Positions 1 through 11,900 of a stretch of 64,000 bases of DNA are shown here, one piece after another. Source of the DNA: Fratercula arctica (Eukaryota; Chordata; Aves; Charadriiformes; Alcidae); the NCBI GenBank assembly GCA_947846985.1, contig CANTUZ010000001.1:5687504-5751503 (forward strand). Reading direction: 5' to 3'. The notes under the pieces were generated by a model that was not told the DNA's origin, searched no databases, and saw only the letters and a program-made list of their open reading frames with translations. The position numbers were made by a program, and so were the translations under genes. The number at the start of each line of letters is the position of its first letter. Within the stretch, counting starts at the first letter, position 1.

Positions 1-1102
1 GCCCCAAAGAAAGAAAGGGTACCCAAAGACTTAGAGTCAGTAATAGTTATTAGGCATCTCATGAAGGTCTCTTGCTCACCATGTATACAAATAATCAGTG
101 ATATTCAGATAGGCTTCCAAGAGCTGAGCCTCTCCAGTGGAGCACATCCAAACCTCCCAAGTCTGCATAAATCCCAGGAGAAAGTGAAATTCCTGACAAT
201 TGTGTGAATTTCAGCTTCAAGTAATACAAGTAATACATTTATAATCCCTGATGGAGTCTTGGAGTGAAAATGAAATTAAAAACTTTCTATTGGAGACTAG
301 GGATAGCTGTAAGTCTTAAACACCCTTGGAGAGGCTTTTTTTTTATTTAAATATATAGTTTGCCAGTCCGTCGGGAACCGTCTATGTATCACTTGCAAAT
401 TCTGCTTTGATTCTATGAACTTTCTGTATATTTCTACCTTTGTGCTATCTTTTGGTGTATTTGCTAGATGAAATCACACCAAGTCTGTAGCTGAAGGGGA
501 AAATGAATAGAGATCTTCTGAAGCCCGGGTCAGACCTCTTTCCATTAGACAGCCTCTCTACACACCACCAGTTAAAGTGGATTTTTTTGCTTGTTGTGAT
601 GTCAAAATACAGGTCACTTCAATGAAGCGAATCCAAAACTTTATGGGTTTAGCTTTGAAATTTCTCAGCATTCATAAATGAAATGGATACTACAAAACTC
701 TTTTGTTTACAATCCTGTACTGTGGGATAAAAAATAGCCTAGTGAATTGTCACAGAGAAAATGCAGCCTCTTTCCTCTCTGTTTTGACTGAGTGCAAAAT
801 GCAACTGAAGCACCTTTTTTATTTAATGTAGTCTAATGATTGGCTAACCTTAGATTCGGGGATCCAAAAAATCCCCACCCAAAAACCTGTTGAGAAACAA
901 GTATGTTCCTAGGAAAGAGGCTTCTTACCAAACAGATTTTAATCCATGTATAACTTGTTTTTAGAGAAAAGAAGCTCCAGGACATAAAGAAAAAAAACAG
1001 GTGTTTTTTTTGTTGCCTCCTCCCGGAAAACAATTTATTTGTCTGTCAGTACTTAGAGTACTCAGTATACACTGTTTTCCAAATTTTCAACTAGTCTGTC
1101 CA
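1..1102. other. Unique AT-rich sequence, no gene seen
   Basis: No recognisable coding exon, RNA gene or transposon is visible. The only open frames are about 60 codons, which is chance level for this composition. A T-rich run near 1000-1015 precedes the pyrimidine array that starts at 1103. Confidence 0.6.
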
Positions 1103-1457
1103 CCTTTCCTTCCTTCCTTCCTTCCTTCCTTCCTTCCTTCCTTCCTTCCTTCCTTCCTTCCTTCCTTCCTTCCTTCCTTCCTTCCTTCCTTCCTTCCTTC
1201 CTTCCTTCCTTCCTTCCTTCCCTCCTTCCTTCCTTCCCTCCTTCCTTCCCTCCTTCCTTCCTTCCTTCCTTCCTTCCTTCCTTCCTTCCTTCCTTCCCTC
1301 CTTCCTTCCCTCCTTCCTTCCCTCCTTCCTTCCTTCCCTCCTTCCTTCCTTCCTTCCTTCCTTCCTTCCTTCCTTCCTTCCTTCCTTCCTTCCTTCCTTC
1401 CTTCCTTCCTTCCTTCCTTCCTTCCTTCCCTCCTTCTTTCCCTCCTTCCTTCCTTCC
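1103..1457 (+). repeat. (CCTT)n homopyrimidine microsatellite, 355 bp
   Basis: Every base in this stretch is C or T on the + strand. The tract is an almost perfect CCTT tetranucleotide array. In its middle third some units gain a C (CCCTCC phase), and a single CTTTC variant lies near the 3' end. The open frames it produces in all phases (runs of FLPS on +, KEGR on -) are translations of the repeat and not genes. Variation in the middle with purer ends suggests an old core with younger expansion at both sides, which is inference. The length may be unreliable in an assembly. Confidence 0.97.
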
Positions 1458-3667
1458 ATTTGAAACACATTTCCAGACCGTGAACAGCAAATTAGACACA
1501 AGTTTGTAGTGGTAGCATAAAATACCTGGGTAATTTCAGAAAAGTTTATCTTCAACCTCGAAAGGAGCAGCATTGTGATGCAGAAAATTGCCGCGCATAG
1601 ATTCCTATTTCATTTCTACAGCCAACACAGACACAGAAGCAACTGTATTTTAAATGGAGTTACTTCCAAGCTGTTATGATGGATATTTTATGGTGGTTTC
1701 CATCATAGAAAACACTAAGAATGGAGCACAAGGATGGGACTGGCAGTGCAGGAGCACTTTGTTGTTTATGCCGTGTTAAGGAGGGGTGTGAGACGACCTG
1801 TGTGTAAGACTGGGAGTAAGGCAGCTTCTTAACTCCCTAACTGGGAGTTAGCCGGAGTCAGCAAGGCTGGCTTTTTGCTGATTTCCTTGATGCTTAAGGC
1901 AGGAAATAGACTTCATTTTCTGCCTTAATTATTCTTATTTGTAAAATGAGCATGAAAATATTTTTCTGCTTTAGAGGACAGATATGTGGGTTAAGACCGA
2001 AGACTAAAGACTGAAAAGCTGAGACTGAAGATATGGTAACAAGTAATATCACTATCCCGCTTCAGGCATCCTATTCCACTCTTTATAGGTTTGCAAGTTA
2101 CCTTTTGATCATTTCTAAGTGCATATCTCAACACGGGTTGCATTTCACGCAAAATAGTGTTAAGAAACACTGAGATTTGCACGCGCAGCTCATGACTGGA
2201 CTCCTAGTGACCAGGAGGAGCAACTCTCAGATCTCAGGACACCACCAGGATCTTTTCCAGTGAACCCAACCGTGGGCTCTGTTTCTAGCAGACGTTCGAA
2301 GCACACGGCTCTGGTGAACACCAGTTCTACTATCTTCTGTTAGGGGCTCTGCTGACTCCAGCATAAAAACACTGTGTCTCCTTGTAAAATGTTTGCTGTG
2401 TTTCAGCTGTTATAGTAACTAAGTAAATCAAATCTCTGTTCTTGGATGCTTTCCCTCTCTCGATCCCAGACTACTCTTTCAACTCGCTGTCCCTCAAGGA
2501 TTCTGTTTCAGTGTTAATATTTTATGCATTTAACCATGATAAATAAAGAATATAAACATGGAACATGAATGCATTCCTGAAGGATAAAATAGCACTACGA
2601 AAACCCAATTTTCCTTTGATTTTGACAAATTATTTCTTAAGAGACTAAAAGGTGTACCTAAGGAAATGCCTGCCAGTCAAAAGTTTAAATGAAAAACAGA
2701 GCAAGAAAACATGCAGAGCTTTAAAGATCTAACTAACTTTGTACAAAAGATACCTTGGGGAAGTAAAAGTAAGACTGGTATGTGTCCATTAAAAGATGCA
2801 CATGTAACCTTTGATTTCTTTTTTGCAGAGGACTTTGAGATGATAGGAAGAAGATGTTAAGAAAACGGGATTACATCAACCATACAGGGACTGGGGGAGA
2901 AGTCAGTCACTGAAAACACTTGTCTCATTTCTTGTCCAAGATGTTTCAAGTGCTCTGAATCTAGTAAACCTGACCCATTAAAAAAGTCTCCAAATAGTAA
3001 CCACTGATATATTTAAAGATTTTTCTGTATGGAAGAGGAAATCCCGGTAGTGTTGCATTTCTTGGAAGAGAGATTCTGCAAATATTAAAAAAAAAATTTT
3101 TTTTTAAAAAAAAAGGAAAATAAAACCTGCAGAAAATACCGAGAATACTTTATATACTGGGTGGAAGTGAGGAAACAGAGAAATGATGTAGAAAGGTCTC
3201 TGTAGCCTGGTCTCTTCATTTCCTATGGTGGAACAAAGGCTTTTGGCCATCTGGGGGAAAACTTACAGTTCTTTGGAGGTGTGATGGAGCCAGACTTTTA
3301 GTTCAGGTCTAATGCCAGTGTGAGATGTTAATGCCATCTGATGCTTTACTCTGCCTATTGCATGTCTTCCCTCCATCATTTCACAGACGTTAAAGTCTGC
3401 TATATGTCCTCCTCTAGAAGGTGAGCAGCCAGTGGTAACAACGTAGAGTTACGGCATCATTTCTAACTTGTTTTAGCAAAGGAAGAAAAAAAAAACCTGA
3501 TCCTGAGATATTATGAATTTTGAAATAACAAAATCCCACCTAGGACTCTGTAACGAATACTAAAGCTGGATGGAGACCTTGCATTTTACATTATAAATTG
3601 GCACAAATGATGCCACTTATAGCGCTATGGCAGGCTTCAGCAGGAGGCTTACAAATGCCACTTGTAA
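1458..3667. other. Unique AT-rich sequence, no gene seen
   Basis: No exon, RNA gene or mobile element is recognised. The longest ATG-like frame is 63 codons on the minus strand near 1991-2182, which is expected by chance. It contains the A/T palindrome at 3087-3114, listed separately. Confidence 0.55.
3087..3114. repeat. A10-T9-A9 palindromic homopolymer block
   Basis: A run of ten A is followed directly by nine T and then nine A. Each A/T junction is self-complementary, so the block can form an A/T hairpin on either arm. It lies in otherwise unique sequence and no flanking element is recognised. Confidence 0.85.
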
Positions 3668-4156
3668 TTAATAAAACCTCCGATCTCGAATACATTTCGC
3701 AGTTTGTTCCTGGGGAGAAGTACTTTGCACTTTTTGAACTTTCAGGCTGATGGGCTGAGACCACAATTGGTGCAGTTTCTTTTCAAGTGGATAATCCAGT
3801 ACACGGCTGAGCAAATGACAAACCAGATGCAGAATGAAAGGTACCCCTCGGGGCTCGGAGAACCGGAGAAACAATGGAATCCGCAGGACATTTCTAGTGA
3901 ATCAGACCCTTGTTCTCCTCCACAAAGGAGGAGGAAAAAAACCACGGTGACACATAAAACATGTGGCAACAAATTGATGGCAACTTCTACAAAATGGGAA
4001 CATGAACTACATGGCATGTGGATAAAAGAGAAAGCATCTGCAAAACATGTGAGAAAAATCATGAATATAATTCTAGCAATTATGATTATAGTGTTGTGTA
4101 CGCTACTGCACTTAATTACAATTCTCTGTTCTTTTCATGCTATGGAAATGGACTAA
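3668..4156 (+). other. Longest non-repeat open frame; unassigned, single membrane segment
   Basis: The frame is open for 162 codons from the TAA at 3665-3667 to the TAA at 4154-4156. The first ATG is at 3815, so an ATG-started product would be 113 residues; upstream of it only TTG/CTG-type starts exist. Counting from the TTG at 3704, the product has a polar region rich in Q, E and P (about 38-75), a basic cluster QRRRKK (about 84-89) followed by THK, a second polar region, and one hydrophobic segment (about 120-142, starting NIILAIMIIVLCTLL) with a short tail. The first 300 bp hold about ten CpG sites, more than neighbouring DNA. I do not recognise a family. A basic patch before a late hydrophobic segment resembles the leader region of some retroviral envelope genes, but no LTR, gag or pol remnant is visible nearby, so this is weak. 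With this base composition roughly half an ORF of this length is expected by chance in 64 kb, so it may not be a gene. Confidence 0.2.
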
Positions 4157-7100
4157 ATGGACGACAAAATATATCTCAAAAGACAAGCAATCTGTGGCAT
4201 GAATAGGAACCTCCTTTATCTTAATACAATGAGGCCTACATTTCACAAACATGGCAGCATCTCTGTGATAATTCTTCAGAGCAGAATTTTGATTATAAAA
4301 TGAACATTGTGAAAAAAATTAGCAGCCTTTATTATTCCATCTGAGAACATGAATAGGATTATTAGGAGTATTAAGAAGAGTTGGTTGGGTTTGTTTTTTT
4401 AAAGAAAAGTAGTTTAAGAGTTACATTAAAATGATAATCTTTCCTTTTCCTAAAAAATTCCAGTGTTATTGTATTGAAAGGGAAAGAGAGGTGATTTAAA
4501 AAAAAAAAATAAATCTTCATTTACATGCTTAGCACTTTTCTCATTTTACTTTATTAGAATGAGAAGGTGTGTAAGTTTTGTAGTTCACACATACTCAGTT
4601 AAAAGTTAAAACAACAGTCATAATCATTAATCTCAGACTGTGAACCAGAACAGTTCGTCTGTATAGATCTGGGAAATATTTTGCAAATAATGAATTCTGT
4701 TTAGGAACATTGGTCTAGAAGGAACCCCTCAGGGAACTGAATTAATTTGCAGGGGGGGTTTTTTTGTATACATTTAAAAATGTACACGCATGTTTTAAGT
4801 GCTGGTTTCAGGCAGTTCAGATGCTCCACTGAATTAAATGAGCCAGCGCAGATTTACAGGACCTGAAGAAGTAAGCCATTACACTTATTGATAGGGGGAG
4901 TTACACAAAAGCGTGGTGTTGTACAGCGTAAGGATTTCAGTGGCGCGGATTTGGGACAATGGCATACTTGGGAATTACGAAGCGGCGAGTTACACAATTC
5001 TCTGTAAAGACGCACTGATAAAACTTGACAGTTCATTGCCCCATCATGTACACTGCAAGCCTCGTTCATTTTATAGAATTCTTTTGAGTGTTTAAAAGTG
5101 CAATGAGTTGGATAACTTGACTCTTAATAACTTACGAATTCTAGTTGTATATTTGGAGATGAAGACTTTGCTGCGTGGGAAAGGTGCTGGAGGCTGTAAG
5201 GGCTAGGCCGTCTGTCTCCAGAGTCAGGAAAAATGTTGTTGAGCCTGGATGACTCTCTTTGGGGTGGGAATAGACTGAACAGTGAGATGGGTGAGGACTG
5301 AGGGAGAAGGAGGCTGAATCTGAACCCTGAAATTTTAACAGTGGTAGAACAAACTACAATATCAGTACAGCTCTTGGTGAATGCTATGAAAGTATGTGTG
5401 TGTCTGGGTAGTGGGGGGAACTAGAAGATGCAAGACTGTAAGGTGAGAAGGAAGAAGGCACCAGGAAGTGTCAAACTTTGGACAATTTGGCTTATCTAAG
5501 GGGGAAAGCAAGGAAGGAGGAGAGAGGCTATGAAGAAGGGAGAGCAGGGTGTGAGCAAGGCAGAGAGAACACACAGCCTGGAGGAGAAGATGGATGTACT
5601 TGCAGGGACATATCAGCCTACCGGGCTGTACTGGCCATATTGGCCATTCCCAGACCTACTACCGAGGAACACTCAAGAAAGTAAACGGACAGAGATATGC
5701 ACATAAATGGGCTTTTTATGTAATTTACTCATGGATTATTCGTTTTTTTTATCTGCTCAGAAAGGCCTATGAAGGCTGGAGGGAGAGTTATTTACTATTA
5801 AGTGAACTTTTTTCAGGTTCCATTGTGAAGCCGCACACTTCCTCCTACAAAAAGCATGCTTAAACTAATGGGACTTCTACTGAGTTCTGTAGAAGTCTTA
5901 AGAGCCATGGACAACTAGGATCATGCTCTTTGGAGTACACCATGTAAGGGTACGAAACCCAGCAAGGAGTGGACAGTGTCCTAACCCTGCTGGAGCACGC
6001 TAGGTTTGTGAGTGCCCATGTCTAGTGAACTACCATTCAAATACATCTGGACAGCTATTCAGTGTCCACCCAGCAAAAGCTCTATGTAGGCTGTGTTTGA
6101 GTTGGTAAAACCTGGTCTGAAATTCTTTCTTAAACACTTTTCATTATAAATTTAAATTCCAGATTTTCCGTACAGTTCAACTAGACTTCTCTTGATCTTC
6201 ACCGTCTACTATAAGTCATTGGTAAAGCTGGTACTCCCTTATATGACATATGGTAGGAGAAAATTAACCCTTCTTCTTCTGGGCGAATTCAGGATAATGT
6301 AGACCATTGCAAATGTCCAATATTTACATTGAAAAATTAATTAACATTCAGATTTCCTCTGTGCCACTTGCTGTTTATTTATCAGCACCTTTTTCTTTAG
6401 TCTTCCTTCTCTGATCATCTCATTTATGAGCAAACTGGTCCCTTTTGCTACAGAGCTTACAAAAGCTCACATCCTTGCTTGAGGTCATCTAGCCGAGCAT
6501 TTCTTTCACCCCCTACTGCCTTGCACAGAGACTTTGTCTAGACTTACAAACACAAGCTAACTGAGATTGATTTATCCCAGTCTGGACAAGCTGTACAGCT
6601 CTCAATCTCAAATTTGATCTCTTCCTGTCTGTATTTTCTTGGACTCATCATAACCCTCCCTCTGTAATCAAGATAGCCATGTTTCAGTGCTGAGTAGCAG
6701 GACTCCAGAACCTAACACACGTTTTTCACTGTTTGATTAAACTTGTGTTTCACCAACAGTCTGAGAAGGACTTATCACCAGAGGCTATTTAGTTTTGTAC
6801 ATTCTGTTAATATTTTTTTAAGGGAGAGAAATTTTTTCCTCTGCAGTACTTAGTCCTTGACAATAAACAAAAGATGGTGCCTTTTTTTTTTTTTTTTTGG
6901 CCATGGACAGACACATCTAGGAAAAAGCTGACTCCTAAAAAGTTAGTTTGAACATATATAATCAGATTACAATAATTTAATTAAAGCCCATTTAAAAATC
7001 TAATGTTTATTATTAGCTTGCGTACTTCCTAATTAATTTATAGGCTTTTATTTTTTATGGCAAGAATCCAATCATTACAAAGCTGTGGAACTTGATACAT

Positions 7101-8399
7101 ATACAAGCAAAGAAATGCATTTGCAAACTTTGTTTAAAGAGAGAATTGTCAGAAATGTCAGAGAATAACATATCACAAAAGAGAAAGAATAACTTCGCTT
7201 TTAATGATGTAGTGCTTCTCTTCCTTGTTAATATATTAAAGATTACATTACCAATTTTGGAGGGCAAGAGGGGGGACTGCATTTAAAAAGCATAGGGCTG
7301 TGTAATGTCTTCAACGCCAAGAGATTAAGAAGTAAAATCAATATGTCAGTGTTCACCCAATGCATTGTCTTTTCCAATTTTTCATGTGGACACCAGAAAT
7401 AGATTCTGATCTCAGTTGAACCCTGATCCTGGAAACACTATCCTTACCCACAAAGTAAAATAATTAAACTGATTTTGAATGAATAGTTGTTGTATAAAAT
7501 GGGACTCCTGAATGCAAACATTTTTCTAAAGATTTTCTGGGACTACGATGTGTACTTAATTAGGTAGTATACTTATGTCTGAATTAATGAGTTAATTACA
7601 TAGTACCCTTACAGATGCATAATGTCTACTAAAAAGGAATCGGCCCTGTTAATACAAAATGTTATTCCATTAGTTCTGATTTCTGAAGAGGTCCTGGTAT
7701 CTTGATCTCTTTCTTGCTGCCTCAGAAATCAGTGGAATTCTTGCAATGATTTTAAGAGGCATGGAATGTCAGAAATAAGCATTTCTGATGTTTTCTGGTT
7801 AGGAAATAAAAAAAGTGTAACACATATATAGCCTACACAGCTTTAAATCAGGCTTTCCTAGTCTGAAAGTCAAATACAGGCACTATGAAAATAATGATAC
7901 TGTAGTTACTTGGGGAATTCAACCCAAGGGGAACCAATTTTATTGTAAAGATCATGCTTTTAATCCACCTCTACCTGAGTGCCAGATGGTCGAACCAAAG
8001 AAGCAACACATTAAACAGATGGACTTGGTATCTGATTCACAATTACTAGAGTTGCTTCAGGTGGAAGGTTACTTCCACTGATCAGAGAAAATGATTTGTT
8101 CCCAGATGGTAGCAAAAAGTTGCCCACTCTGCTCTTTTAGTATTAAAGGTTCCCACTTATCTTTCAAAGTTAGGCAGCAGCATTAAAGATTTGATCCCAG
8201 GCCCACGGAAGGTAGCTATGGAGATCGATAGGTTTTGGATCAAGCCTTAAAGGTAGACAGTAAAGACTTAGGGACACGAAGTTTTAAAGGTATGCAAGCC
8301 GGGTCACTAGGCTCTGCTCAAAGGTTGAGCAAGAAAAAACACTGGACATGACAGAAGAAACCATGGGACATAAAAAACTACAGTGTGAGAAGTTGGCCA
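4157..8399. other. Unique AT-rich sequence, no gene seen
   Basis: No exon, RNA or transposon is recognised. The stretch 5390-5600 is purine-rich and gives overlapping short frames on both strands, typical of composition and not of coding. A T17 run lies at 6882-6898. All frames are under 90 codons without recognisable domains. Confidence 0.55.
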
Positions 8400-9060
8400 A
8401 AGCTTGCAGGGATGGATGGATGGATTTCATACGTGGTTAAGGATGAGTTAGGTGAGAGGCAGCCAAACCCCACAAATATATGGACAGGGGTGCTGAGGGC
8501 CTTTTGTGGAGCAGAGTACCCATGCAACAGCAGCAGTAAGAGCACATAGGGCTGAGATTATATGACTAACCATACCAGAAATATGGTATTTGGGTGCAGA
8601 TTTGGCAAAACTGGAGCCAATAGGGAGGAACAATTAGGTGCGGATTGTTTATTTGTGAAGAAACAAGGACAGAGAAAGGGTGGACGGAGGAAGAACAAAC
8701 AGAGAAATGGAGAAGCAGTGGGATACAAAATGGGGATAAACTTGAAACCTGACCTGGAGCCTGAAGCTGGAGCGGAAAGCACAGGATGGGGCCATCAATG
8801 CTACTGAAGTCCATGGGACATTCTGCAGCTTCTGCTTCTGCAGGTGTTGGTAAAGGTGTCGGTTCCCTGTTTGTACTGAAGTGAACCACCACCTGTGTTC
8901 ATACCCATTGTGTGCATTGGGATTACGCATTCAGCCTTGATGAGGGCTGGACCCCAAAATGGGAAAAGCAGCAGGCTCACAGCTAGCAGAGCAAGAGAGT
9001 AGGAATCCTCAGGTATCAAAGACCAGCAGATGTGTCTTTCCTTTAACAAAAGTGTCAGAA
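8400..9060. other. Purine-rich patch with overlapping short ORFs
   Basis: The + strand is rich in A and G around 8655-8722, and four short GGAT units occur near 8411-8425. Frames of 74-108 codons overlap on both strands. Such overlap is a composition effect, since A/G-rich DNA has few stops in several frames at once. No domain or homologue is recognised. Confidence 0.5.
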
Positions 9061-11086
9061 GTATTTAAAATAATCTTAGTAGATAATATAGGCCAGTAGA
9101 GCTGAAAACAATAGAGCTCTATGAAAAGCAATAAAGCTTCATTAAACCTTGTTCAGGCTTCTACAGACAACCATGCATTAGTTACCAGCTGTACATAACT
9201 ATTTAGTCAAAGCATCTATTTCAGTCACAATTTCCCATCAAAGGGATAAATGGAAGCATTGTTGTGATGGATTCAACAAGTTGGCTCTGTAGATTTCTCT
9301 GCATCCAGAGGTTAGAAGTGGGTATTGTTCTGAACGTAGCTCATGCTTTCCCAAAGCTGACACAATTAAATTGGATTCCCCAGTCCCTTCTCACATCTCA
9401 TGTGCTCATGACATTTGCATTAACTCACAGGCTAGAAAGAAGAGACTTTGTCTTGGTACCCAGATTAAAATAAATAAAGGTGATTATTTTTTATGTATAT
9501 AACATTTTTATATATATGTATATAAACACTATATATTCTTTTGAGGTCAAGCCAAAGCAAACAATCTCTTGTCAAGTAATACATATTTCCTTTGAAAGAG
9601 CATTCAGGCCGATAAAAAACATTTGATTTAAATGAAAATAATACTGTTCATTTTAACTTTGTTTCTTCATTTGAAACTCCATCACTCTTTTGAAATTCTT
9701 AGTTTCTGAAACAGAATTCCAACTGAAAAACAAAGAATTAAAAGACCTGTAATGAATATCAATCTTTGGAACTTTTAAAGGTTTTCCTCTTCCTATTTTT
9801 GACTATGGTTATTCTCTCAAATAGTGAATCTCAAGAATATGCTCTTAGTCCCTCACAAATTATGTCTGCTCACACCAAATCTCCCTCTAACTTCAAAAAA
9901 AGCAGCGTTTGTACCATCTGATTATCTGCATTTATCTGCACGAGAACAAAGACGAAAACTTACACAAGTGTTGGAGAGATCATTTGACATCAGATGGATG
10001 CACGACATACTGCGCTTTGAGGTTTTTTAGAAATAACAATGAAATTTTACTCCCCAGCCCAACTGCTAAACTTGGTCCAGCTGTAATTAAATCCAACCTT
10101 TTGTTGCTCAAACCGGTCAGGTTTCTAAACTACATCAGCTTCTTAGACTGATATTTCTGTTCAATAACTAGGTTTAGACAGGCAGGAACCGCTGCTTCTC
10201 TTCGTCCTAAGGGACTGCTTTGGTTTCATACAAATACGGCCTGTGAGAGTAAAGGATAAAATAACCTTTTTGCCAGAAAAGCCTGGAGAAAGTCAATTCC
10301 CCTTTGTAAATAAAGGGTAAAGACCAAGTTATTTAGTTCTTTTCAGGAACAGTTTGCATCTGTTTCAGGTGCATCTGCCAGCAGAGATAATTTTAAATGC
10401 AAGTGCTTTGCAACTTTGACAGTGATATTAGTTATAAAATGCTGAAACACAAACACAACAATAGATTGAAAAATCTGAAAGGAAATTGCGGTGATCAAGA
10501 ATGGGAGAAAAATATTTCCTTATTGAAGATGTGCATTTTCTTTGGCTAAATATCCTGTTGAAATTGCCTTAGCTCAGCCCGTTTGTTTGTATTGAAAGGG
10601 GGGCAATAAAGAATTTAAATAATAAAGATAACATAATTCTTCTTCAGATGTGATCTACTTCAGAGTAGAAATAATGAAGACTTTTCTTACATAGAATAGT
10701 TGTCTGGGGAGGCAGCGAGGGTACAGGGCAATGCTACAGCTGCGTGACGGAGACGGCATCACCTTGCAGATTTACTGCACCACATCAGAAGCAGATAGAG
10801 GAGAAATGCAAATGGCTTTTCAGGTGAACAGGTGAGACATGACATTGACCAGACACTTTAAAGATCGTTTACAAAAAGAGAGAGGATTGGTATGACCTTC
10901 TCCTGACTCTGATGTTATTTATTCTGTAGCGACAAGTTAGTGATTCTCTATGGCAACCGCCCCGGGTTCAGGAGTACCCGTGGCTCCCCAGGGACTCACT
11001 TGAAACAACCCCTCTTTCCATGCAATCCTTCACTGCCTCTCAGAGTGGTGTAAGAAGTAAGGCTATGAGGGGGACTATAGAATAAA
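9061..11086. other. Unique AT-rich sequence, no gene seen
   Basis: The segment includes a TA-rich stretch at about 9485-9535 with repeated TATATA. A few CpG sites cluster near 10700-10780 and 10955-10990. No exon, RNA or mobile element is recognised. Confidence 0.5.
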
Positions 11087-11900
11087 TATGATAAAAAGCT
11101 TTATTGCTGATATCTTAATTCACAGACAGACCTGCATCTGGGATAGAGGAGAAGCAGCAACGGGAAGGCAAAGGATACGAAGAGCTGACAGGCAAAGGAA
11201 AGGGAGGCAGGGAACAGAAACAGTGGATTGGCAAATGGAGATATTTATAGTGGCTCTATGGCCTCCTGCTTCAGGGGCCAATTTTCTCTGTGGGTCTGGA
11301 GAGTGTCTCTGATAAGTCCCAGAGTCGGCCAGGGCTTGGAGCTGGGTCTGTCTGCACCTCGTCCTTAAACAGAGGGCCCTCCAAACCACCAAAAGGGCTT
11401 GACAAACATAGAGTTAAATTTTATAAGGATATAAAGGAGACCCTCAAGCTTTGCAAAACAGAGAAGCCACAGCACTTGTTTAGTAAAGAAGTAAAAAGGT
11501 TTGAAACAAATCCCCTCCCCACCCAGTCTCTCTCATAAAAGAAGTCTCTTTCTTCCCACCTTCCTATTACAAGCTCTGGGTGAAGAACCTTCTCGTTCTT
11601 TCCATCACTCTGACCCCTGTTTGTGTGTTTGTCCACTGGCTCCCAGTGCTTGCAGCAGCCCATCTCCCTCCCCGTTTGCTCCATTCTGCTCTCTTAGTTC
11701 TCTCTCCCCAGCCTGGGGCGCAGCACCCTCCTGTCCTGCTTCTCAGCCACATTCAGTGACAGGACACAACAGACAAACACTGACCCCAATGTCCTGGGAT
11801 GCAGGGACTCCTGGCAGGGTGCTGGGCAGGGGATACCTCCCTACATAGTCCCACGGAAGATAAGACACGGGGAAACGCTGAGGCCTGTAGAGCGGGGGAT
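11087..11900. other. GC-richer patch, ORFs on both strands, unassigned
   Basis: This segment is more G/C-rich than its surroundings and carries overlapping frames on both strands. The longest is 115 codons at 11501-11848 on +, starting from a non-ATG codon and rich in S and P. None shows a domain, and the overlapping minus frames are equally long, so coding is not supported. It could be an exon or promoter of a non-coding transcript, or an unrecognised old repeat. A TATA-like stretch near 11423-11435 is not good evidence of a promoter by itself. Confidence 0.35.

Noticed and set aside
1001..1573. Frames of 127-160 codons over the first CCTT array, translated as FLPS or KEGR repeats
   Set aside because: They are repeat translations present in several frames on both strands, with no coding signal.
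11501..11848. 115-codon + frame rich in S and P
   Set aside because: Non-ATG start, composition-driven, overlapped by equally open minus frames, no domain.
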